This document shows positions 1-6,526 of a stretch of DNA of 12,235 nt, one piece after another (positions within the stretch are counted from its first letter, which is position 1; each line of letters opens with the position of its first letter). Source of the stretch: Actinomycetota bacterium (GTDB taxonomy: Bacteria > Actinomycetota > Acidimicrobiia > Acidimicrobiales > Ilumatobacteraceae); the NCBI GenBank assembly GCA_005793785.1, contig SXPW01000152.1:1-12235 (forward strand), read 5' to 3'. The position numbers were made by a program, and so were the translations under genes. The notes beneath the pieces were generated by a model. That model searched no databases, was not told where the DNA came from, and was given only the letters and a program-made list of their open reading frames with translations.

Positions 1-980
1 GCGAGCGATGTGCCCGAGTCGCGGCTGATCGTGGCCTCCGAGTCGGAGAGAATCACCACGCAACCGCCGAATCCGCCACCAGTCATTCGCACCCCGTGCA
101 CGCCGGGCACCCGCGCGAAATGGTCGACCGCGGCATCCATCGCCGGGGTGGAGGTTGCAAAGTTGCGACTGAGACTGCGATGACTCTCGTACATGAGTCG
201 TCCCGCGTCACGAGCATCTCCGTGCGCAAGTGCAGCGGCGAAGGCGCGAACTCTTTCGTTCTCGCTCACCACGTGTTGTGCCCGCGCTCGAACGACGTCG
301 TCCTTGATGTGCCGTACGGTGGCGGAATCTGCGAGTCGCAGCGGACCGACCTCGCGCTCCGCCATCGCACATTGTTGAACGCGAGCCGGATATTCGCTGC
401 CGTCGAGCGTTCGTGACGACACCTCGACGACCCACACCGCAAGCGACTCTGGTATTCGAATCGGCGTTACCTCGAGTGAATGGCAATCGATCATCAGCGC
501 GTGATCGCGTACACCCGCAACGATGGCAAGTTGGTCCATGATCCCGCACGGCACGCTCGTGGCCAGGTGTTCCGCGCGTCTGCACACCGCGGCAATCGCG
601 GACTCATCCGTGTCGATGCCGAAGGCGAGGGCGGCGGCCACCTCGAGTGCCGCACTCGACGACAGTCCCGCTCCGATCGGAACGTTGGTCGCGACCGTGC
701 CGATGAATCCCCGTATCGGCAAGTGGCGCTCGGCCATCGCCGCGGCGACTCCCGCGACGTAACGTCCCCATGCGGGTCGCACGTTCGACGCATCGACGAT
801 GGGGAGCGCGAATCGAACCTCTCCATCGAGGTCGTCACTCGTGAGGATCACGTCTTCGTGTCGGTCGAAGGTGATGGTCGTCTCGCGATCGATTGCCATC
901 GGCAAGACCAAGCCACCGGTGTAATCGGTGTGGTCACCAATCAGATTGACGCGTCCTGGTGCGCGTGCGACCGACGACAC
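1..980 (-). CDS. galK: Galactokinase-like GHMP sugar kinase (3' end outside window)
   Basis: Probable ATP-dependent C1 phosphorylation of galactose (Leloir pathway, cytosol). I translated this frame by hand: 326 codons are open and it runs off the left edge. All three GHMP motifs are present: sugar-binding APGRVNLIGDHTDYTGG at residues 7-23, the phosphate loop GLSSSAAL at 105-112, and MTGGGFGGC at 299-307. The catalytic-base motif CGIMDQ places the Asp at residue 149, and ESHRSLSRNF is another family stretch. The start is GTG at 980: an in-frame TAG at 992-990 excludes anything longer, and TAGCGT lies exactly 6 nt upstream. Only six residues precede APGRVN, against about 24 in E. coli GalK, so the usual N-terminal helix is missing. 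The family GEHTDY is GDHTDY here. Perhaps 30-50 C-terminal residues are missing. No galT or galE is visible, so a related hexose or arabinose kinase remains possible. The GHMP-kinase call is sure; the substrate is less so. Confidence 0.87.
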   Translation of the reverse strand, partial: MSSVARAPGRVNLIGDHTDYTGGLVLPMAIDRETTITFDRHEDVILTSDDLDGEVRFALPIVDASNVRPAWGRYVAGVAAAMAERHLPIRGFIGTVATNVPIGAGLSSSAALEVAAALAFGIDTDESAIAAVCRRAEHLATSVPCGIMDQLAIVAGVRDHALMIDCHSLEVTPIRIPESLAVWVVEVSSRTLDGSEYPARVQQCAMAEREVGPLRLADSATVRHIKDDVVRARAQHVVSENERVRAFAAALAHGDARDAGRLMYESHRSLSRNFATSTPAMDAAVDHFARVPGVHGVRMTGGGFGGCVVILSDSEATISRDSGTSL

Positions 981-986
981 GGCGAA

Positions 987-992
987 ACGCTA
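987..992 (-). promoter_or_regulatory. -10 box of the galactokinase gene, leaderless arrangement
   Basis: Read leftward the sequence is TAGCGT-TTCGCC-GTG, with the GTG start at 980. A TANNNT hexamer followed by a 6-nt gap puts the expected transcription start on the first base of the start codon, so the mRNA would have no leader. No convincing -35 box is visible, and no Shine-Dalgarno site exists. The hexamer shares bases 991-992 with the rightward -10 box. Confidence 0.6.
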
Positions 993-996
993 CCGT
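991..996 (+). promoter_or_regulatory. -10 box of the alpha/beta hydrolase operon, leaderless arrangement
   Basis: TACCGT is followed by GAAGGC-flavoured spacer GAAGGC (997-1002) and then ATG at 1003, the same 6-nt spacing as on the opposite strand. The GAAGG at 997-1001 resembles a ribosome binding site but would leave only one base before ATG, so it is probably not used as one. There is no clear -35 box. This would drive the five-gene rightward run. Confidence 0.6.
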
Positions 997-1002
997 GAAG
1001 GC

Positions 1003-1893
1003 ATGCCACGCGCCGTCGCCAACAAATGGGAAACCCTGCCGATCGAACTCGAATACGACACGTTCGGCGACAAGAACGATCCTGCACTCGTCCTCATCAT
1101 GGGTTTCGGCGCGCAGATGGTGGCTTGGCACGAGGACTTCGCGCGCATGCTCGCCGATCGCGGGCACTTCGTGGTGCGTTTCGACAATCGCGACGTCGGC
1201 TTGTCCACCAAACTCGATGGTGTATCAGTCGATTCGAACGCGGTGGTCACCGCAGCATTGCTCGAGCAACCGATTCCGCCGACGCCGTATTCTTTGAGCG
1301 ACATGGCGGCCGATGTCGTCGGGTTGATGGACCATCTCGGCATCCAGAAGGCGCACATCATGGGAGCCTCGATGGGCGGCATGATCGCACAGGTGTTTGC
1401 AATCGAACATCCGACCCGCACTGCGTCGCTCATCTCGGTGATGTCGATGCCCGGCGAGCCGGAGACCATGGAGTCCACGCCCGAAGCAATGGCGGCGCTC
1501 ATGTCGATTCCGCCCACCGATCGTGCCGGCTTCATCGAACACTCGTTGGTGTACCAAGCCTTTCAATCCAAGAAGTACCGCGACGCGGCGCTCTCGCGTG
1601 CCAACGCCGCGCGGGATTTCGATCGGTCGTTCTATCCCGAGGGATCACCGCGACAATTGGCGGCGATCTACGCCAGCGGTCGGCGCACCGAGGCACTCGC
1701 GGCGCTGAAGGTGCCGACCCTCGTCATCCACGGCAACGACGACACGCTCATCGCACCCGGTGCGGGCAAACGCACCGCGGCGATCATCCCCGGTGCGCAA
1801 TTGGTGCTCGTCGACGACATGGGTCACGACATTCCGCAGCCCTTGTGGGGCTTCATCGTCGACACCATCTCGCGCTTCACGCTGAAGAAGTAA
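1003..1893 (+). CDS. Alpha/beta-fold hydrolase
   Basis: A 296-residue cytosolic serine hydrolase of the alpha/beta fold; the substrate cannot be told from sequence. Seen: the oxyanion-hole segment LIMGFGAQ at 31-38, FDNRDVGLS at 60-68, the nucleophile elbow GASMGG at 121-126 with Ser123, the acid HGNDD at 243-247 (likely Asp247), and DMGHD at 271-275... with catalytic His275. The length is normal for the family. I start at ATG 1003. An in-frame GTG at 928 would push the gene into the divergent kinase, and the 1003 start sits 6 nt after TACCGT. It is the first gene of a tight run: the CoA transferase III gene begins 7 nt after its stop. By association it may be an esterase, thioesterase or lipase acting on acyl compounds, but this is inference. 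Confidence 0.92.
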   Translation: MPRAVANKWETLPIELEYDTFGDKNDPALVLIMGFGAQMVAWHEDFARMLADRGHFVVRFDNRDVGLSTKLDGVSVDSNAVVTAALLEQPIPPTPYSLSDMAADVVGLMDHLGIQKAHIMGASMGGMIAQVFAIEHPTRTASLISVMSMPGEPETMESTPEAMAALMSIPPTDRAGFIEHSLVYQAFQSKKYRDAALSRANAARDFDRSFYPEGSPRQLAAIYASGRRTEALAALKVPTLVIHGNDDTLIAPGAGKRTAAIIPGAQLVLVDDMGHDIPQPLWGFIVDTISRFTLKK

Positions 1894-1900
1894 CACTCCG

Positions 1901-3055
1901 ATGGCGGGTCCGCTCAGCGGAATTCGAATCCTCGAGATCGCCGGAATCGGTCCGGGTCCGTTCGCGGCGATGATGCTCGCCGACATGGGTGCCGAGGTGG
2001 TGCGCGTCGAGCGAACCCAAGCGGTGCGTGACACGTCGACGGGATCCCATTGGGACGTCATGTTGCGCGGGCGACGAAACGTGGCGCTCGATCTCAAGCA
2101 GGCCGACGGGGCCGACGCCCTCCTTTCACTCGTCGAGCGTGCCGATGCGTTGATCGAAGGTTTTCGACCAGGGGTGATGGAGCGTCTCGGTGTCGGACCC
2201 GAGCAGTGTTTGGCCCGCAATCCGAAGTTGGTGTTCGGACGGATGACCGGTTGGGGGCAGGACGGCCCCTACGCGAACTCCGCCGGACACGACATCAACT
2301 ACATTGCGCTCGCCGGTGCGTTGGCACACTTCGGACGCGCCGGCGAACCGCCGACTCCACCGCTCAACATGGTGGGTGACTTCGGCGGTGGCGGCATGCT
2401 GCTTGCCTACGGAGTCGTGTGTGCACTGCTCGAATCACAGCGCTCGGGCAGGGGTCAAGTCGTCGATGCCGCGATGGTCGACGGATCGGCGGTGCTCATG
2501 AGCATGTTCTGGGCCTTCAAGAACATCGGCATGTTCGACGAGAATGCGCGCGGCACGAACCTGCTCGACACCGGCGCGCACTTCTACGACGTCTTCGAGT
2601 GCGCGGACGGCGAGTGGGTGTCGGTTGGTTCCATCGAGCCGCAGTTCTACGCGCTGCTATTGGAGAAGACCGGCCTGTCGGGCGACGCCGCCTTCGCAGG
2701 TCAGATGGATCGCAGCCAGTGGCCGAGCCTCAAGAAGAAGCTGGCGGAGGTGTTCCGCACCAAGACCCGCGCACAGTGGAACACGATCATGGAGGGAACC
2801 GACGTCTGTTACGCCCCGGTCCTGCGGATGAGTGAAGCAGCGCAACATCCGCACAACGTGTCGCGTCGAACCTTCGTCGAGATCGATGGCATCACCCAGC
2901 CGTCGCCTGCTCCGCGGTATTCGCGTACTTCGACGTCGGTGCCGACCCCGCCTGCGCATGCCGGAGCGCACACCCGCGCCGTGCTCGCCGATTGGGGTCT
3001 CGATGAGCGACGAATCGAAGCACTGATCGAGTCGGGAGCAGCCAAGCAATCATGA
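1901..3055 (+). CDS. mcr: Alpha-methylacyl-CoA racemase (CoA transferase family III)
   Basis: 384 residues. Members of this branch epimerise the alpha carbon of 2-methylacyl-CoA esters, as needed for beta-oxidation of branched-chain lipids or sterol side chains. The N-terminus PLSGIRILEIAGIGPGPFAA (4-23) and EGFRPGVMERLGVGP (86-100) are characteristic. The catalytic residues known from Mycobacterium tuberculosis MCR (His126, Asp156, Glu241) have direct counterparts: His130 in AGHDINYIALAG, Asp160 in MVGDFGGGG, and Glu246 in GSIEPQFY. That pattern favours a racemase over a formyl- or succinyl-CoA transferase, which use an Asp nucleophile. A weak purine-rich site, GAAGAAG, lies about 10 nt before ATG. 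It sits 7 nt downstream of the hydrolase and its stop overlaps the next start (ATGA at 3052-3055), so translational coupling is likely. The natural acyl-CoA is unknown. Confidence 0.9.
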   Translation: MAGPLSGIRILEIAGIGPGPFAAMMLADMGAEVVRVERTQAVRDTSTGSHWDVMLRGRRNVALDLKQADGADALLSLVERADALIEGFRPGVMERLGVGPEQCLARNPKLVFGRMTGWGQDGPYANSAGHDINYIALAGALAHFGRAGEPPTPPLNMVGDFGGGGMLLAYGVVCALLESQRSGRGQVVDAAMVDGSAVLMSMFWAFKNIGMFDENARGTNLLDTGAHFYDVFECADGEWVSVGSIEPQFYALLLEKTGLSGDAAFAGQMDRSQWPSLKKKLAEVFRTKTRAQWNTIMEGTDVCYAPVLRMSEAAQHPHNVSRRTFVEIDGITQPSPAPRYSRTSTSVPTPPAHAGAHTRAVLADWGLDERRIEALIESGAAKQS

Positions 3056-3855
3056 GCACCATCGTCTTCCTGCACGCCCACCCCGATGACGAGTGTCTGA
3101 TCAGCGGTGGCACCATCGCCAAGTATTCGGCCGAAGGTCACCGTGTGGTCGTCGTGACCGCCACCGACGGTCGACACGGGGAGCGGCCCGCCGACGTCAC
3201 GAGCGCAACCGCCTTGTTGGAGCGACGACGGACCGAACTCGGTCGCGCCTGCGAGATCCTCGGGGTGACCCGTCACGAATGGCTCGGGTACGAGGACAGC
3301 GGAATGACGGGTTGGGCGCAGAACAACGAGCCGGGTGCCTTCATTCGTTCGACGGTCGACGATGCGGCAGAACGGCTCGCGGTGATCGTTCGCGACGAAC
3401 AACGCGCAACGGATCGACTCGTCCTCGTTGGTTACGACTGGCACGGCAACTACGGTCACCCCGACCACATCCACGTGCACAAGGTGGTGCGCCGCACCGC
3501 CGCGCTCACGGGAGTGCGCGATTTGTTCGAGGTCACCTTGAATCGTGACGCCTTCGTCGAGCAGTTCGAATGGTCGAAGGCCAACGGTGGTGAGAACGAC
3601 TTCGACCCGCGCAACCCGGCCGACGACGGTAATCCGATGGGGGAGCCCGAGTCGGTGATTACACACCACATCGACGTCGCCAAGCACTGCGATCAGAAAC
3701 GTCGCGCCATCTCCGCGCACAAGAGCCAAATGAACGACACGAGTTTCGTGAACGAGTTGTCCGAGGAGTCCTTCCAGCGAGCGTTCGGCACCGAGTGGTT
3801 CATCAAGGTCGGCGAACCGGCGCCGTCGAAACGTTCGTCACTGTTCGACGAATGA
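3052..3855 (+). CDS. LmbE/PIG-L family zinc deacetylase
   Basis: 267 residues. This family uses one zinc to remove acetyl or acyl groups from N-acetylglucosamine-type amides; MshB and Mca of mycothiol metabolism are the best-known actinobacterial members. Seen: AHPDDE at 9-14, giving zinc ligands His10 and Asp13 and general base Asp12, and GHPDHIHVH at 135-143, giving His139 as third ligand and His136 as the usual catalytic partner. EGHRVVVVTATDGRHGE follows the first motif as in MshB/Mca. The start overlaps the previous stop as ATGA, so it is surely in the same operon; GGGAG about 13 nt upstream is too far to matter much. Its role could be mycothiol-related or detoxification of another amide; the sequence does not decide. 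The family is certain, the substrate is not. Confidence 0.93.
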   Translation: MSTIVFLHAHPDDECLISGGTIAKYSAEGHRVVVVTATDGRHGERPADVTSATALLERRRTELGRACEILGVTRHEWLGYEDSGMTGWAQNNEPGAFIRSTVDDAAERLAVIVRDEQRATDRLVLVGYDWHGNYGHPDHIHVHKVVRRTAALTGVRDLFEVTLNRDAFVEQFEWSKANGGENDFDPRNPADDGNPMGEPESVITHHIDVAKHCDQKRRAISAHKSQMNDTSFVNELSEESFQRAFGTEWFIKVGEPAPSKRSSLFDE

Positions 3856-3886
3856 TTCGAGGTTTTCGAGTCGTGCGCGCCGACCG

Positions 3887-4477
3887 ATGACGCTCATCCA
3901 CCTGGTGCGCCACGGCCATGCGGCGGCCGGATGGGACACATCGATGGACCCACCGCTCGATGAACTCGGGCGTGATCAGGCCGCGGCAACCGCGGCACGG
4001 CTGGTCGTACGACTGCAGGAATCCAAGTGGAGCGTCGGTGACCTCGACGTGGTGACGAGCCCGCTCCTGCGATGTCGGGAGACCGCGGCCGAATTCGAAC
4101 GAGTGTCGGGATGCACCGCGAGTATCGAACCTCGTATCGCCGAGATTCCGTCCCCCTCCGGTGTCGAATTGAGCCAACGTTCGGAATGGTTGCGTCGTGC
4201 CATGCAGGGAACCTGGCGCGAACTGATCGATCGCGATGGTACGGAGTACGCGACCTTTCGTGCCGCGCTCGTGGCTTGGGCCGGCGAAATCCGCCGTGAC
4301 ACGATCGCCTTCACCCATTTCGTCGCCATCAACGCCCTGATCGGTGCGGCGACGTCCGACGATCGTGTGCTCGTGCGCAGCGTCGACAACGCGTCGGTCA
4401 CCACGCTGCATGTCGACGTATCAGGTCGGCTGTCGTTGTTCGAGGGCGGCGCCGAGGCGAACACCGACATTCGGTAG
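3887..4477 (+). CDS. Histidine phosphatase superfamily protein (phosphoglycerate-mutase-like)
   Basis: 196 residues. Acts through a phosphohistidine intermediate; most single-domain members of this kind are small-molecule phosphatases rather than glycolytic mutases. Seen: the signature LVRHGHA at 6-12 with catalytic His9, LDELGRDQA at 24-32, TSPLLRCRETA at 57-67, and the second histidine in FTHFVAIN (His144). The ATG at 3887 is the only reasonable start, since the RHG signature is normally 5-10 residues from the N-terminus and no other in-frame start is available in the 31-nt gap. No Shine-Dalgarno site or TANNNT box at leaderless spacing is visible, so it probably belongs to the upstream operon. 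The last three codons and the stop form the first copy of a 13-bp tandem repeat. The substrate is unknown. Confidence 0.92.
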   Translation: MTLIHLVRHGHAAAGWDTSMDPPLDELGRDQAAATAARLVVRLQESKWSVGDLDVVTSPLLRCRETAAEFERVSGCTASIEPRIAEIPSPSGVELSQRSEWLRRAMQGTWRELIDRDGTEYATFRAALVAWAGEIRRDTIAFTHFVAINALIGAATSDDRVLVRSVDNASVTTLHVDVSGRLSLFEGGAEANTDIR

Positions 4478-4503
4478 CGACATTCGGTAGCGACAGTCGG
4501 TAG
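4465..4503 (+). repeat. Three-copy 13-bp tandem repeat with an embedded stop codon
   Basis: The unit CGACATTCGGTAG occurs at 4465-4477 and 4478-4490 exactly, and at 4491-4503 with one change (CGACAGTCGGTAG). A shorter, decayed similarity continues into CGTTTTCGGTG. Copy one is the end of the phosphatase gene (Asp-Ile-Arg-stop); copies two and three are intergenic. The three bases after copy three complete TAGCGT, a -10-like hexamer. It probably arose by slippage duplication of the gene's tail. Confidence 0.9.
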
Positions 4504-4506
4504 CGT
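4501..4506 (+). promoter_or_regulatory. Candidate -10 box before the membrane-protein gene
   Basis: TAGCGT, flanked as GGTAGCGTTTTCGG, closely resembles the galactokinase box GGTAGCGTTTCGCC and the fakA box GGTAGCCTTTCGGC. The gap is 5 nt to the GTG at 4512 and 8 nt to the ATG at 4515, so the mRNA would be leaderless or nearly so. No -35 box is evident. The gene may also be read from the upstream operon. Confidence 0.45.
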
Positions 4507-4511
4507 TTTCG

Positions 4512-4916
4512 GTGATGAGCCCCCAGTTGCTCGCCAATGCGATGATTGCCTCGACATTGTCGGAACTGCACAACGGTTTCGCTTGGTTCGTCATCATCGG
4601 CAATGCGCTGGCGGGGCTCTGGGCACTCGGCGCGCACCGGGTGGCGTCGCTACGTTCGCGGGCACTGTGGTGGTTCACCACGTTGGCGCAACTCACGGTG
4701 TTCGTGCAGGTCGCGATGGGCGTGGCGATGGTGAACAAGGAGAAACTCATGTTTCCCCAATTCCATGCGTTCTACGGCTTTGTCGGCATCATCGCCATCG
4801 CCATCATCTACTCGTATCGAGCACAACTGAAGTCGAGGGTGTACCTGCTCTACGGCTTCGGCGGCCTCTTCATCATGGGGCTGGGGATACGAGCGATGCT
4901 CGTCGGCCAGGGCTAA
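4512..4916 (+). CDS. Small four-helix integral membrane protein, function unknown
   Basis: 134 residues from GTG 4512, or 133 from the adjacent ATG at 4515; the two starts cannot be separated. I do not recognise the family. Four hydrophobic stretches are plausible membrane helices at about 22-42, 52-73, 86-101 and 110-130, joined by short basic loops (HRVASLRSR at 42-50, YRAQLKSR at 102-109). No signal peptide or lipobox is seen. Conserved-looking polar residues near helix ends include His20, His42 and His85 (PQFHAFYGF), which could bind haem or metal, but that is speculation. It is the last gene of the rightward run, 34 nt after the phosphatase, and converges on the lipoprotein gene with a 15-nt gap. 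Normal amino-acid composition and a complete frame make it a real gene. Confidence 0.78.
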   Translation: MMSPQLLANAMIASTLSELHNGFAWFVIIGNALAGLWALGAHRVASLRSRALWWFTTLAQLTVFVQVAMGVAMVNKEKLMFPQFHAFYGFVGIIAIAIIYSYRAQLKSRVYLLYGFGGLFIMGLGIRAMLVGQG

Positions 4917-4940
4917 CGCTCGAGCGCTGCCTCAGCCGAC
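4902..4940. terminator. Possible bidirectional terminator dyad between convergent genes
   Basis: GTCGGC at 4902-4907 is matched by GCCGAC at 4935-4940, and the perfect 10-bp palindrome CGCTCGAGCG (4917-4926) lies between them. The structure spans both stop codons of the tail-to-tail genes. There is no T-run on either strand, so it is not a classical intrinsic terminator; it may only slow polymerase or help Rho-type termination. Confidence 0.35.
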
Positions 4941-6434
4941 GCGGCGTTCGAACGATGTCGCTTCAGCGGGCATCGTGTACGGACCCGAACCACACTTGCC
5001 GGTTCCGGCTCCGGCGATGGTGATCGTCTCGATGCCGCCACTCGATTGCATGGTGGCATATACGCGGGTGACCGGAATCTTGAGGCCCGTCTCCGGTGCA
5101 CTCAACCCGTCGAAACAGGCGACCTCGCCGGGCTTCACCGCGGTGAACGCGGGATTCCGAAGTCCCGAGGACTCCGGTGTGAACTCGTAGATACCGGTGG
5201 GTAGGCCCGCGACGTTCGCCTGCGTCCCGATGGAGAAGCGCAGTCGGCCGTCGAAGGTGTAGCGCGGGAAGAGCCCGATGTGGAGGTCTTCTTGTGCCGA
5301 ACGGTCGCGTTGTCCGACGGCCAACCACACTCCGGAGAGGGTGTTCGGGTAATCGTGGTCGGGTCGTCCGCAGTTGCCGTCACTCACCAACGTCGAATAC
5401 AGCTGGTCGCGGAGTGCCGGTTCGAACAAGTCAAGCACGCAGATGGCCGAAGCCCAGCGAGGTGTGTAGGCGCCCGGGTCGATGCGATGCTCCATCGGCT
5501 TCGAGACGTCGGTACCGCCGATGTCCCAGCCGTGGGCTCGACCCGAGGCACGACCAAGACGGTCACCCGCGGTTACGGGCACTTGGAGGTAGGTCCACAT
5601 GCAGACCTCCGAACCACCTTGACCGCCGTTGCATTCCTCGCGGACTGCCGGGTCCTTCACGGCGTCGAGCCATGCCGGCGGAATGTCGTCGATGTGGTTG
5701 AACACCACGTAGTAGGTCCCGCAGATGTGCAATGACAACATGTACTCGTCGTAGGTTGCGCTCGCACCGGACGAGTTCTTGACGGTGTAACGGTCACGCG
5801 CCAAACCGACCAACGTGGCATTGGCGGGAGCCTTGATGGGATCGACGAGTGCCGTGCGACGGGTGATGCCGTTCTCGTCGACGGACTGTTGTTCGGCAAC
5901 GTACACGTTGTGGTGCGGCACAGGCAGCGCGTGCGCACCGGGCTGGCTGTAGCCGAGCGGATTGGTGTATCTGATCTGGTCGACCGGCGTCGGCAGCACG
6001 CTCAACGGGGTCGCAGAGGTGCACTTCGGTTCGCGCGGTTGGGTGGTGGTGATGTCCCAGTTCCAATGGAAGTAATCGGGTTCTGCAGTCGAAGACCCTT
6101 GCGACGAGCCCTGTCCGCCGCCACCCATGTCGCCCTTGCCGGATTTCTGCCACACGAGTGCACCGGTGGAGTCGGCGGCACAAATGCCGGTGCCATTGGG
6201 GATGCTCGCGGTCTGTCCGTCGGTGTCGCACGGTGTGCCGAGGTCGGACTCGGAAATGGAGATCTGTCCGTCGCTTCCCGTCGAGTCGTTCTGCTTGTTG
6301 TCACCGGGAGTGACGTTCGATCCACTCTCACTACTTCCGCCGCCACCGCATGCTGCGAGGAGAAGCCCCAATGCGATAGCGAGCGAGATAGATCGGCGAG
6401 GGTGGACGGCGGGTGTGACGGCGAGTTTGCGCAT
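4932..6434 (-). CDS. Secreted lipoprotein with M23-peptidase-like core
   Basis: 500 residues. A basic N-terminus (MRKLAVTPAVHPRR) and hydrophobic helix lead to the lipobox LLAAC, with lipidated Cys29. A Gly/Ser-rich, low-complexity tether (30-65 and again 100-115) suggests it projects from the membrane. The core at about 160-310 follows the layout of uncharacterised M23-like proteins: GAHALPVPHHNVYV (167-180), KAPANATLVG (201-210), LSLHICGTYYVVFNHID (233-249), VTAGDRLGRAS (287-297) and GWDIG (302-306). A complete set of zinc ligands is not obvious. Ten cysteines remain after Cys29, compatible with disulfides outside the cell. The C-terminal third (about 385-500) is beta-rich and unrecognised. 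I start at ATG 6434 rather than the in-frame GTG-type start at 6470: it gives a clean signal peptide and lies 6 nt after TACTGT. Cell-wall or polymer binding is an inference only. Confidence 0.85.
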   Translation of the reverse strand: MRKLAVTPAVHPRRSISLAIALGLLLAACGGGGSSESGSNVTPGDNKQNDSTGSDGQISISESDLGTPCDTDGQTASIPNGTGICAADSTGALVWQKSGKGDMGGGGQGSSQGSSTAEPDYFHWNWDITTTQPREPKCTSATPLSVLPTPVDQIRYTNPLGYSQPGAHALPVPHHNVYVAEQQSVDENGITRRTALVDPIKAPANATLVGLARDRYTVKNSSGASATYDEYMLSLHICGTYYVVFNHIDDIPPAWLDAVKDPAVREECNGGQGGSEVCMWTYLQVPVTAGDRLGRASGRAHGWDIGGTDVSKPMEHRIDPGAYTPRWASAICVLDLFEPALRDQLYSTLVSDGNCGRPDHDYPNTLSGVWLAVGQRDRSAQEDLHIGLFPRYTFDGRLRFSIGTQANVAGLPTGIYEFTPESSGLRNPAFTAVKPGEVACFDGLSAPETGLKIPVTRVYATMQSSGGIETITIAGAGTGKCGSGPYTMPAEATSFERRVG

Positions 6435-6440
6435 GACCAG

Positions 6441-6470
6441 ACAGTAGGGGCGACACCCCGGATTTGGCAA
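6441..6470 (-). promoter_or_regulatory. Lipoprotein promoter, -35 and -10 boxes, leaderless arrangement
   Basis: On the minus strand, -35 TTGCCA (6470-6465, five of six matches to TTGACA) is followed by an 18-nt spacer and -10 TACTGT (6446-6441). A further 6 nt, CTGGTC, leads to ATG at 6434, so transcription should start on the start codon. This is the most complete promoter in the window and shows the lipoprotein is expressed separately from PEP carboxykinase upstream. Confidence 0.62.
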
Positions 6471-6479
6471 GGATTTGCC
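6466..6479. promoter_or_regulatory. Inverted repeat over the lipoprotein -35 box, possible operator
   Basis: GGCAA-GGAT-TTGCC is a perfect 5-bp dyad with a 4-nt spacer, and it overlaps the -35 hexamer TTGCCA. Its position would let a bound regulator block polymerase. Five-base half-sites are short, so chance cannot be excluded. Confidence 0.3.
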
Positions 6480-6500
6480 GTGATGACGCGGCTTCTCCGA

Positions 6501-6515
6501 GCGGCGGTGCGCCGC
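6501..6515. terminator. Short GC hairpin after the PEP carboxykinase gene
   Basis: GCGGCG-GTG-CGCCGC can form a perfect 6-bp stem with a 3-nt loop, 11 nt beyond the pckG stop (6527) in the direction of transcription. No T-run follows on the minus strand. It is the only terminator-like structure in the 92-nt gap. Confidence 0.3.
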
Positions 6516-6526
6516 GTGGCGAACGA

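Noticed and set aside
928..1002. Upstream GTG start for the alpha/beta hydrolase
   Set aside because: It would overlap the galactokinase gene by about 50 bp and add a non-conserved Arg-rich stretch; the ATG at 1003 has promoter support.
1026..1973. A 315-codon frame overlapping the hydrolase on the same strand
   Set aside because: Arg/His-rich out-of-frame translation; the hydrolase frame carries all catalytic motifs.
4465..4503. The 13-bp repeats as a CRISPR array or recombination site
   Set aside because: The units are directly adjacent without spacers, too short, and there are no cas or integrase genes.
6435..6470. Longer N-terminus for the lipoprotein
   Set aside because: It would bury the signal peptide behind 12 extra residues and lie over the promoter.
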